A stretch of DNA of 10,519 nt from Pseudobutyrivibrio sp. Its GTDB lineage: Bacteria > Bacillota_A > Clostridia > Lachnospirales > Lachnospiraceae. Below are positions 1 through 7,166 of the stretch, in pieces (within the stretch, counting starts at the first letter, position 1; the number at the start of each line of letters is the position of its first letter). Both the position numbers and the translations under genes were made by a program. The notes beneath the pieces were generated by a model that did not search any database, had not been told where the DNA came from, and was given only the letters and a program-made list of their open reading frames with translations. The DNA lies in assembly GCA_024691465.1 (NCBI GenBank), contig JAILNO010000181.1, forward strand, positions 1 to 10,519. The letters are read 5' to 3'.

Positions 1-573
1 AGTGATGTGGTGGTGGCTCTAGGAGCTTCCACAGGTGGAACCGAAGCGCTGTGCGATGTAATCATGGGATTCAGAAGGGATATCCCAGGCACTATAGTAA
101 CTCAGCATATGCCACCTGGTTTTACCAAAATGTACGCGGATAGATTAAATGCTCAGTGCCAGGTAAGTGTTAAGGAAGCTGAGACAGGGGATGTGCTAAC
201 CCAGGGTCTGGTGCTGGTAGCACCTGGAGATAAGCATCTAAGGTTAGTTAAGAAGGCAGATAAATACGTAGTGGAATGTAGAGCAGGTGAAAAAATAAGT
301 GGTCACTGTCCTTCAGTGGATGCCATGTTTTCATCGGTGGCCCAGGTGGCGGGCAGTCATTGTGTGGCTGCATTACTTACGGGAATGGGTAAGGATGGTG
401 CAGACGGACTCCTGGAGATTAGGAGAGCTGGAGGTCATACCATAGGCCAGGATGAGGAGTCCTGCGTAGTATATGGCATGCCTAAGGTCGCCTATGATAT
501 AGGAGCTGTAGAGTACCAGCTACCACTTCATTCTATTTCATCAAAAATCTACTCTATATTAGAAAAAATGTAA
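1..573 (+). CDS. cheB: CheB-type protein-glutamate methylesterase, catalytic domain (5' truncated by window edge)
   Basis: Removes methyl esters from (and can deamidate) glutamate/glutamine side chains of chemoreceptors, resetting them during adaptation; cytoplasmic. The frame is open from base 1. Counting from the GTG at position 7, the catalytic triad of the family is visible: Ser8 in GASTGG, His34 in TQHMPPGFT and Asp130 in LTGMGKDGADG. Other conserved stretches are APGDKHL (72-78), PSVDAMF (102-108) and VVYGMPK near the C terminus. The visible part is one complete methylesterase domain of about 190 residues starting only a few residues before GASTGG. A full CheB of about 350 residues would have a receiver domain upstream, outside the window. 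The GTG at 7 lies inside a beta strand of the fold and is probably not the true start. The gene lies 23 bases before the response regulator and in an operon with cheA, cheW and an MCP, which supports a role in adaptation of that system. Confidence 0.93.
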   Translation, partial: SDVVVALGASTGGTEALCDVIMGFRRDIPGTIVTQHMPPGFTKMYADRLNAQCQVSVKEAETGDVLTQGLVLVAPGDKHLRLVKKADKYVVECRAGEKISGHCPSVDAMFSSVAQVAGSHCVAALLTGMGKDGADGLLEIRRAGGHTIGQDEESCVVYGMPKVAYDIGAVEYQLPLHSISSKIYSILEKM

Positions 574-582
574 GAGATTCGG

Positions 583-588
583 AAGGAG
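583..588 (+). promoter_or_regulatory. Ribosome binding site deciding the start of the CheY-type regulator
   Basis: AAGGAG ends two bases before the ATG at 591 but eight bases before the ATG at 597. Two bases is too close for efficient initiation, so 597 is the better start. The protein then begins MKILIVEDD, the usual N terminus of receiver domains. Confidence 0.7.
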
Positions 589-596
589 ATATGTGC

Positions 597-989
597 ATGA
601 AAATACTTATAGTCGAGGATGATTTCGCCAGCAGAAAGTACATGATGGATTACATGTCGAAGCATGGTGAGTGCGATGGTACAGCTGATGGTGAAGAGGC
701 GGTGGAGGCATACGTAATGGCTGTAGAGGATGATGCCCCATATGACCTGATATGTCTGGACATAATGATGCCAGCCATGGATGGCTATCAGGTGCTTAGA
801 GCCATCAGAGAGATGGAGGCCGAGAATGATATCCCTGCAGAGGACCAAGTCAAGATCATCATGATGACTGCCCTATCAGAAGAGAAGAATGTTATGAAAG
901 CTTTTGAGATGGGTTGTAGTGTGTACTGCAACAAACCAGTTGATACAGAAAGACTGGAAAGCGCAATGAAGAAGCTTGGGCTTCTATAA
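597..989 (+). CDS. Single-domain CheY-type response regulator
   Basis: A stand-alone receiver domain of about 130 residues with no output domain; it is phosphorylated by a kinase and acts by binding a target. Numbering from the ATG at 591 (two residues longer than the start chosen here), the receiver signature is complete: acidic pair Asp10/Asp11, phosphoacceptor Asp57 in CLDIMMP, switch Thr93 in MMTAL, an aromatic at the Tyr106-equivalent position (Tyr112), and Lys115-Pro116. It lies between cheB and cheA, so CheA is the obvious donor. The domain has a longer, acidic alpha2-beta3 region (AVEDDAPYD) than E. coli CheY and resembles receivers that take phosphate from hybrid-kinase HPt domains, so dual input is possible. 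I call it CheY-type by context; whether it binds a flagellar switch or another target cannot be read from the sequence. The first in-frame ATG is at 591, but ribosome-binding-site spacing favours 597. A 42-base gap with another good ribosome binding site follows. Confidence 0.9.
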   Translation: MKILIVEDDFASRKYMMDYMSKHGECDGTADGEEAVEAYVMAVEDDAPYDLICLDIMMPAMDGYQVLRAIREMEAENDIPAEDQVKIIMMTALSEEKNVMKAFEMGCSVYCNKPVDTERLESAMKKLGLL

Positions 990-1031
990 TCATATAATCC
1001 TGTAAAAATTATTGGAGAAAGGAGAAGTCAG

Positions 1032-3140
1032 ATGAGCGAAGAAATGGATAGCATGCTAGACATGTATCTATATGAGAACGGGCAACTACTTGAGAAGCTC
1101 GAAATGACGACTCTTGAAAAGAAGGACGCGGACTGCTTCGACGAGGCTGATATTAATGAATTTTTCAGAGTTATGCATACCATAAAGGGTTCTTCTGGAA
1201 TCATGATGTTTGACAATATCATGAAGCTGGCTCATAAGCTGGAGGATGTATTCTTCTACATTAGAGAGTCTCATCCAGACAATGTGCCACACTTGGAGCT
1301 GGTAGATAAGATTTTTGCTGTGGCGGATTTCTTCAGAGAGGAATTCGAGAATATAAGCGAGGGTGGAGAACCTACCAAGGATTCAACAGAGCTGATAGAG
1401 GATATCGATAAGTTCCTCAGCAAGATCAAGAATGAGATAGTCAGTGAGCACAAGCCTCTGCCTAAGCAGGAAAAGGACGAGGGTCCAACACACTTCTATA
1501 TTGCACCAGCTGTTACGGAGGATGCCAAGTATTTCCATATACAGGTGTACTGGAGCAATGACACGCAGATGGCTAATATGCATGCCTTTGCCCTGGCCAA
1601 TGCCCTCAAGGATTCCGTAGAGGACATGTACTATACTCCCGATGACATCATTACCAATGAGGATTCGGCAGATGTGGTACTAGAGCAAGGCTTTAGGATG
1701 CTTGTAAAGACACATAATGACAAGGCCGCCATAGAAGCAATCCTTGGAACCCATGTGGTACAGAGCATGGAAGTCACTGAATCATCCAAGGCAGAGTATG
1801 AGATGGGATTCGATATCCCAGCTCCTATAATGGGGGCAGCCACAATAGACTTAGGAGATGAGCCTAAGGAAGAGGAGAAGAAAAAAGACGAGGTCACCCC
1901 AGGTGACTATGTAATAGATGCCAAGCCAGCAGGCAAGAAGATGACTCTGGCAAAGGATAAGAAGCCTAAGGCACCACCTCAGAGTTACATCAGTGTAAAT
2001 GTTGGCAAGATTGATCAGCTGATGGATTTAATAGGAGAGATAGTTATCTCTGAGTCAGTGGTTCTGCAGAATCCAGATTTAAATGTGCCAGGACTTAATC
2101 TTTCCAATTTCAATAAATCTGCAGCACAGCTTACTAAATTTACGGCAGAGATGCAGGACGTAATCATGTCCATGCGTATGATGCCTCTTACCAATACCTT
2201 CCAGAAGATGAATAGAATCGTCTTCGACACCTCAAGGAAATTAGGCAAGGATATAGAGCTTAAGATGATAGGTGAGGATACGGAAGTAGATAAGAACATA
2301 ATTGAGAAGATATCAGACCCTCTGATGCACATGATTAGAAACTCCATAGATCATGGTATAGAGGACAAGGAGGCCAGAGTAGCAGCAGGTAAGCCTGAAA
2401 AGGGACTCATTACCTTAGAAGCTAAGAACGAGGGAGGCAAAGTAGTCATCAGTGTTACAGATGATGGCGGAGGAATGAATCCTGAGAAGCTTTTTGCTAA
2501 GGCGAAGAAGAATGGAATCATACCAGCTGAAAAAACTATTAACGACTATACGAAGAAGGAGATATACCAGTTCATTACATATCCTGGATTCTCTACCAAC
2601 GAGCAGGTAACAGAGCTATCTGGTAGAGGAGTTGGAATGGATGTAGTAGTGAAGAATCTACAGTCGGTAGGTGGCATGCTGGAGATTGATTCGGAATTCG
2701 GCAAGGGTTCCACCATGGCACTGAAGATTCCACTTACACTGGCAATCATCAGTGGAATATTACTACAGGTAGGCGATGCTAAATTCGCCATTGAGACAAG
2801 CGTAGTTAAGGAATTCATTAACATGCGTCAATCCAGCACCCTGACAGATCCTGATGGAAGAGAGTATCTGAATGTGCGAGGCCAGCACTACATGGTAGTG
2901 AGGCTTAGCGACAAATACCACATAGAAGGTGCGAAGGAGAAAATTGAGGAAGGCATCATGATTTTGACCGAATATGAATCCCAGAGAATCTGCATATTCG
3001 TAGATAAACTGTTGGGAGGTCAGGAAATAGTGGTTAAGCCTATTCCTAAATACATCAAAAAGGTGGAGGGCTTATCAGGCTGTACCCAGTTGGGGGACGG
3101 CAGTATAGCATTGATACTTGATATAGCCACACTTGTATAA
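1032..3140 (+). CDS. cheA: Chemotaxis sensor histidine kinase CheA
   Basis: Cytoplasmic histidine kinase of chemoreceptor arrays; it autophosphorylates on a P1 histidine under control of MCPs and CheW and passes phosphate to CheY and CheB. At 702 residues it has the full domain set. P1/HPt (about 1-130) carries the phosphorylated His49 in MHTIKGSSG. A P2-like alpha/beta domain (about 153-249) presumably docks receivers. After a charged Lys/Glu/Pro-rich linker (about 250-317) comes P3 dimerisation (about 318-385). P4 ATPase has N-box DPLMHMIRNSIDHG with Asn437, G1 box DDGGGM (477-482) and G2 box GRGVGMD (531-537). P5, the CheW-like regulatory domain (about 580-702), ends LILDIATLV. All catalytic motifs are intact. 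The ATG at 1032 follows AAAGGAG (1018-1024) at seven bases. cheW follows after 15 bases. Nothing looks truncated or shifted. Confidence 0.97.
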   Translation: MSEEMDSMLDMYLYENGQLLEKLEMTTLEKKDADCFDEADINEFFRVMHTIKGSSGIMMFDNIMKLAHKLEDVFFYIRESHPDNVPHLELVDKIFAVADFFREEFENISEGGEPTKDSTELIEDIDKFLSKIKNEIVSEHKPLPKQEKDEGPTHFYIAPAVTEDAKYFHIQVYWSNDTQMANMHAFALANALKDSVEDMYYTPDDIITNEDSADVVLEQGFRMLVKTHNDKAAIEAILGTHVVQSMEVTESSKAEYEMGFDIPAPIMGAATIDLGDEPKEEEKKKDEVTPGDYVIDAKPAGKKMTLAKDKKPKAPPQSYISVNVGKIDQLMDLIGEIVISESVVLQNPDLNVPGLNLSNFNKSAAQLTKFTAEMQDVIMSMRMMPLTNTFQKMNRIVFDTSRKLGKDIELKMIGEDTEVDKNIIEKISDPLMHMIRNSIDHGIEDKEARVAAGKPEKGLITLEAKNEGGKVVISVTDDGGGMNPEKLFAKAKKNGIIPAEKTINDYTKKEIYQFITYPGFSTNEQVTELSGRGVGMDVVVKNLQSVGGMLEIDSEFGKGSTMALKIPLTLAIISGILLQVGDAKFAIETSVVKEFINMRQSSTLTDPDGREYLNVRGQHYMVVRLSDKYHIEGAKEKIEEGIMILTEYESQRICIFVDKLLGGQEIVVKPIPKYIKKVEGLSGCTQLGDGSIALILDIATLV

Positions 3141-3155
3141 GGAAAGGAGAGGTAT

Positions 3156-3692
3156 ATGGCAGAACAGAACTTAGACATGACTGTTGAAGAAGATGAGGAA
3201 TTACTAGACGACTCAGCGGTCATAGATGCTAAACAATATATGACCTTCAAATCGGGGACTGAGTGTTACGCCATCGAGCTCAAGTATGTTAATGAAATAA
3301 TGGGCATACAGCCTATCACTAAGATACCTGAGGTTGAGGATTATATCAGGGGATTAATAAATCTTAGAGGAAAAATCGTTCCTGTAATAGATGTTCGTCT
3401 TCGATTTAAGCAAGAACCATTCGAGTACAACGATAGGACCTGCATCATTATAGTTGATGTTAAGAGTACTGTGTTGGGACTGATAGTTGAGACCATAGCC
3501 GATGTGGTAACCATCAAGAATAAGGATATAGAGATTCCAGTTACTCTTGCATCGGCCAGCTCGAAGAACAAATATGTATACGGATTTGGAAAAGTAGGGG
3601 ATGAAGTTAAGTTACTACTTAACCCAGAGAAACTGATAGGAGACGAAGAGATTGCTGAACTAGAAGCGGCAGTTGAAGAAGGTACAGTATAA
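3156..3692 (+). CDS. cheW: Chemotaxis coupling protein CheW
   Basis: Adaptor joining CheA to MCP tips in the array. At 178 residues it is one CheW domain (about 26-165) with the hallmark segment [13 protein letters not shown] beginning at Asn69, preceded by IRGLI, and the later LLLNPEKLI strand. An acidic N-terminal extension of about 25 residues (many Glu/Asp) precedes the fold, and an acidic, probably flexible tail follows it; both are slightly longer than in a minimal CheW. No receiver is fused, so it is CheW and not CheV. The ATG at 3156 is preceded by AAAGGAG (3143-3149) with six bases spacing. The 41-base gap to the MCP holds only an AT-rich leader and the next ribosome binding site. 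Confidence 0.96.
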   Translation: MAEQNLDMTVEEDEELLDDSAVIDAKQYMTFKSGTECYAIELKYVNEIMGIQPITKIPEVEDYIRGLINLRGKIVPVIDVRLRFKQEPFEYNDRTCIIIVDVKSTVLGLIVETIADVVTIKNKDIEIPVTLASASSKNKYVYGFGKVGDEVKLLLNPEKLIGDEEIAELEAAVEEGTV

Positions 3693-3717
3693 AAGAAAAG
3701 TTTGGTATTTATAAAAC

Positions 3718-3724
3718 AAGGAGG
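3718..3724 (+). promoter_or_regulatory. Strong ribosome binding site of the MCP gene
   Basis: AAGGAGG, close to a full anti-Shine-Dalgarno match, nine bases before the ATG at 3734 and followed by a T-rich spacer. It is one of the strongest sites in the window, consistent with a receptor made in excess over CheA and CheW. Confidence 0.7.
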
Positions 3725-3733
3725 CTTTTTTGT

Positions 3734-5107
3734 ATGAAAAAGAAGAGCGTTTTATCGGGGATGATTTGGACTATTGTAATTATGATTCTTCTTCTGATTA
3801 TTTCAGAGGGAATGGGATTGATTGTTGAGCACACAGGTGGCACAATCCTTTCTCCAGGAGCAACAATAGTGCTTGATGTAGTTATTATGATTCTAGCAAT
3901 AGCAGTGGGCATCATAGGATTATTTGCTCATGCCAGGAATCTACGTAAGATTATTGCAACAACCAACAGCTATGTGGAAAAGGTAGCTGATGGCGATGTG
4001 GATTGGGAAGTGAAGGAGAATACATTCAGAGAGTACAACGGATTCATCGAGGACATGAGGAAGCTGGTTCATTCTACCAAGGTCCAGACAGATGTGGCTA
4101 ATGCTATGTCCAAGGGTGATTTCACAGTGGAACCTCTAATTAGGAGCGAGAAGGATGTGTTAGGAAAGGCACTCAGGGATCTGGTGGATGAGAATAACAA
4201 TGTCCTCACTAAGGTTCAGGAAGCAGGTATGTCCTTCACTGAAGGTTCTAAGGAAGTGGCAGCAGCTTCACAAGCTCTGGCACAGGGCTCTACAGAGCAA
4301 GCTAGTGCAATTGAAGAGATTACAGCATCTATGAAGGATATTGCTACTAAGACTAGCACCAATGCTGACAATGCTAGGAACATGGAGAATATGGTTCACA
4401 AGATGTTAGAGGATGCCAAGAATGGCAAGGATGCAGTGGATGGCGTCAATACTTCTATGAACGATATCAGTGATTCATCACACAATATAAGCAAGGTTAT
4501 TAAGACTATTGATGATATAGCATTCCAGACTAATATCTTAGCTCTCAATGCAACTGTAGAAGCAGCTCGCGCTGGAGTACACGGTCGTGGATTTGCAGTA
4601 GTTGCAGAGGAAGTTAAGAATCTGGCAGAGCTGTCATCTAATGCAGCTCAAGAGACAGCAGAGCTCATCCAGCACTCTATTGATATGGTGGAGGATGGAA
4701 CCAAGCAGGTAGATGAGATGACTATGGCTATCAACAAGTTATCTGAGGCTATTGAATCTATAGCTGGTACAGTTACTGAGGTGGCATCATCATCAGATGA
4801 ACAGGCTACAGCTATTGCACAGGTTAAGCTGGCAATCGGTCAGATATCTCAGGTAGTTCAGACAGATTCAGCTACCAGCGAGCAGTGTGCAGCTGCAGCA
4901 GAGACATTATCTAACCACGCACAGGATCTTAGAGATATAGTTGCAAGCTTCAAGCTCAAGGGTAAGACATTCTTTGGTAATGAGAGCAAGAGATATGTCC
5001 CAGATCCTATGACCGACTACTTTGATCGTTCTGATTATGATGATAGATACAATGAAGTGGACAATGAGAGCATTATTTCATTAGAGGGTAACCTGGGAAA
5101 GTATTAG
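3734..5107 (+). CDS. Methyl-accepting chemotaxis protein with minimal external loop
   Basis: Membrane chemoreceptor of 457 residues. Two N-terminal transmembrane helices (about 7-31 and 44-65) are joined by only about 12 residues, so there is no extracytoplasmic ligand domain. The cytoplasmic part starts with a HAMP-like segment (about 66-118) and a second (about 118-155, GDFTVEP...EKDVLG), then the long signalling coiled coil. The CheA/CheW-contacting tip is clear: [20 protein letters not shown] (259-278) and [11 protein letters not shown]. By homology to E. coli Tsr, contacts Phe264, Asn272, Glu276 and Arg279 are kept. Sites matching the MCP methylation consensus occur at 190-199 (Glu194-Glu195) and 379-388 (Glu383-Gln384), with a near match at Glu356-Gln357, suiting the CheB encoded upstream. 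There is no C-terminal NWETF-like tether; the tail is acidic and unstructured-looking. It ends one base before the next gene. It could sense membrane state, cytoplasmic signals or a partner protein rather than an external ligand. Confidence 0.95.
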   Translation: MKKKSVLSGMIWTIVIMILLLIISEGMGLIVEHTGGTILSPGATIVLDVVIMILAIAVGIIGLFAHARNLRKIIATTNSYVEKVADGDVDWEVKENTFREYNGFIEDMRKLVHSTKVQTDVANAMSKGDFTVEPLIRSEKDVLGKALRDLVDENNNVLTKVQEAGMSFTEGSKEVAAASQALAQGSTEQASAIEEITASMKDIATKTSTNADNARNMENMVHKMLEDAKNGKDAVDGVNTSMNDISDSSHNISKVIKTIDDIAFQTNILALNATVEAARAGVHGRGFAVVAEEVKNLAELSSNAAQETAELIQHSIDMVEDGTKQVDEMTMAINKLSEAIESIAGTVTEVASSSDEQATAIAQVKLAIGQISQVVQTDSATSEQCAAAAETLSNHAQDLRDIVASFKLKGKTFFGNESKRYVPDPMTDYFDRSDYDDRYNEVDNESIISLEGNLGKY

Positions 5108-5108
5108 A

Positions 5109-7166
5109 ATGACGAATCGGACCAACAGACACATTATAGTAAATGGAATAGTTACCATATCAGTGCTCGGACTAATTATCGAGAGCATATTCGAGGGATG
5201 GGAGTTTTGGGTTCCACCTCTGCTTTTCGCGGGGTTAGTGCTGATATGGTTCTTGCACATAACAGAGTATGGCACTGTGAGATATAGAGAAGATGTAAGC
5301 ATGCTTGTGGCACTCATGGCATCATTTTTCCATGGGGTCCACGAGAGCAGCTTCTTCGACGTGGTAATTATCACCCTTCTGATACTAATTACCTTTACTC
5401 TATTTTTGCGCAAAATACTTCTTAATCTGGCTTTGGCTGAATTCTTCATAATTATGTTCATCCAGTTCGCCATAGCAATCAGCAAGGATTCCACCTTTTT
5501 AAATGGCCTTAATATCTCTAGATGTGTATTGCACATGGCAGCTGCTTTGTGCGCTTATTTCGCATGCCGAAGAATAGTTGCGGTAGGACAGATTACTGAG
5601 ATGCAGCAGAATGAGCTATCAGAGATGATGAAGACCACCATAAAGGAGAGGGAAGACTTCCTTGCCAATATCTCACATGAGCTACGTACTCCGATTAATG
5701 TGGTCAATGGTATGTCCAACCTTATTCTAAAGAATGAATCGAGAAAGGATGTGGAAGCCATAAGAGCTGCGGGACTGCGTCTAGCTCGTCAGGTAGAAGA
5801 CATCCAGGATTACACCGAGCTTCAGAGGGATGATGTAACAGTAGATGAAAATAACTACATGATTACATCCCTGGTAAACGATGTAATAACCAGCTTCAAT
5901 ATGGAAGAGAAAAGTGAGATGCTGGAATTCGTCATAGACTTGGATCCTCAGGTTCCAACTATGCTAAAGGGTGATATCAAGAAGCTTCACAAGATACTTA
6001 GGCATCTATTAGACAATGCCATGAAGTTCACTGTGGAGGGAGGAATATATTTCAAAATCTCTTGTATTAAAAGAGACTATGGAGTGAATCTAATAATTAC
6101 TGTTGCAGACACAGGTGTAGGTATGACCAGAAGTGATCTGGCCAATGCATCTAAGGGCCTGTATCAAGCTAATAAGAAGAGAAATAGAAGCACTGGCGGA
6201 ATAGGCTTAGGACTAGCCGTAGTCTACGGTTTCGTAAGAGCCATGAAGGGCTTCGTCAAAATGGAAAGTGAGAAAAGAGTAGGAACTACTGTTAGTATAA
6301 GTGTGCCACAGAAGGTGGTAGATGCTACCCCATGTCTATCTATTGATGAGACAGAGGGTAAGAATATCTTATTCTATGCAAGTACAGATAGTTATGCTGT
6401 GCCTGCCCTTAGAGACTTCTATAGAAATATGGCAATTAACCTGTCAGCAGGTTTGAAGATAAATCTATATTCGGCTGATGAAATTAAAGAGGTCCGAAAC
6501 TGCGTGGAGTTAGTGGACATTACCAATATATTCATGAAGGAAGAGGATTATCTTAAGAATCAGGATTATTTCAATGAATTAAGCAGTAAGGGTATCGATA
6601 TCGTAATTACAGGACACAAGAACTTCAGCTCCAATATAGGAAGCAATATAATAGTCATCCCTAAGCCACTGTACGGATTCCCAGTGGTACGAGTGCTAAA
6701 CGGTGGTCGTCATATAGATGATATAGCAGCAGATGAAGAGACTATCAGACCAGTATTCGAAGGTGTCAAGGTCTTAGTAGTGGATGATGAGCCTATGAAT
6801 CTGGTGGTGGCTACAGGACTGTTTAGAGATTACAGGATGATAACTGACACAGCAGATAGTGGTAAGGAGGCAATTAAGAAATTCGCAGCTAACGACTATG
6901 ATGTGATTTTTATGGACCACATGATGCCAGGTATGGATGGTGTGGAGGCCAAGAAAATCATTAGTCAGCAGGCTAGGGATGAGAATAAGAGTATCATCAA
7001 CATTGCTCTCACAGCCAATGTGGTCAGCGGTGCTAGAGAGATGTTCATAGGAGAGGGCTTCGATGCTGTAATCAACAAGCCTATCGATATCAGAGACTTC
7101 GAGCGAACTATGACAAGGATACTACCTAAATCTAAGATTAGCTATGAGAGGAGGGTGGTAGAATGA
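5109..7166 (+). CDS. Six-TM hybrid histidine kinase with pseudo-receiver and receiver
   Basis: Membrane histidine kinase of 685 residues. Six predicted transmembrane helices (about 9-27, 34-51, 62-78, 84-100, 105-124, 136-153) have short loops, followed by a short coiled coil. HisKA contains the phosphorylated His190 (FLANISHELRTP). The HATPase has N-box LLDNAMKF (Asn303), G1 DTGVGM from Asp334 and G2 GGIGLGL (363-369). Residues about 417-530 resemble a receiver lacking the phosphoacceptor (IVITGHKN, with Thr501/Gly502 at that position) but keeping Lys519-Pro520. A complete receiver follows (about 553-675): Asp559/Asp560, phosphoacceptor Asp603 in FMDHMMPGMDG, and Lys657-Pro658. No DNA-binding or HPt domain follows, so phosphate on Asp603 needs an HPt in trans; the next gene carries one. 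The start is one base after the MCP stop and has only a weak GGGAAAG site (5095-5101), so translation is probably coupled to the MCP. The ligand is unknown. Confidence 0.93.
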   Translation: MTNRTNRHIIVNGIVTISVLGLIIESIFEGWEFWVPPLLFAGLVLIWFLHITEYGTVRYREDVSMLVALMASFFHGVHESSFFDVVIITLLILITFTLFLRKILLNLALAEFFIIMFIQFAIAISKDSTFLNGLNISRCVLHMAAALCAYFACRRIVAVGQITEMQQNELSEMMKTTIKEREDFLANISHELRTPINVVNGMSNLILKNESRKDVEAIRAAGLRLARQVEDIQDYTELQRDDVTVDENNYMITSLVNDVITSFNMEEKSEMLEFVIDLDPQVPTMLKGDIKKLHKILRHLLDNAMKFTVEGGIYFKISCIKRDYGVNLIITVADTGVGMTRSDLANASKGLYQANKKRNRSTGGIGLGLAVVYGFVRAMKGFVKMESEKRVGTTVSISVPQKVVDATPCLSIDETEGKNILFYASTDSYAVPALRDFYRNMAINLSAGLKINLYSADEIKEVRNCVELVDITNIFMKEEDYLKNQDYFNELSSKGIDIVITGHKNFSSNIGSNIIVIPKPLYGFPVVRVLNGGRHIDDIAADEETIRPVFEGVKVLVVDDEPMNLVVATGLFRDYRMITDTADSGKEAIKKFAANDYDVIFMDHMMPGMDGVEAKKIISQQARDENKSIINIALTANVVSGAREMFIGEGFDAVINKPIDIRDFERTMTRILPKSKISYERRVVE
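7149..7154 (+). promoter_or_regulatory. Ribosome binding site for the DegV-hybrid kinase inside the preceding gene
   Basis: AGGAGG lies in the last codons of the first hybrid kinase, eight bases before the ATG at 7163. That ATG overlaps the TGA stop (7164-7166) as ATGA. The site fixes the start of the last gene and indicates translational coupling of the two kinases. Confidence 0.8.

Noticed and set aside
7..15. GTG codons at 7, 10 and 13 as start of a short stand-alone methylesterase
   Set aside because: They lie inside the first strand of the CheB catalytic fold, no ribosome binding site can be seen in the six bases upstream, and the frame is open to base 1; the gene most likely continues left.
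549..848. Antisense 99-codon open frame over the cheB end and response regulator
   Set aside because: Both strands cannot be equally constrained here; the + strand encodes an intact receiver and the antisense product has no recognisable motif.
985..998. Two TATAAT hexamers (985-990, 993-998) as an internal promoter for cheA
   Set aside because: No -35-like hexamer at proper spacing (AGAAGC at 970-975) and no extended -10; AT-rich sequence after a stop codon gives such matches by chance.
3712..3733. T-run before the MCP gene as a terminator
   Set aside because: No GC-rich hairpin precedes it; the T-run is the spacer between ribosome binding site and start codon.
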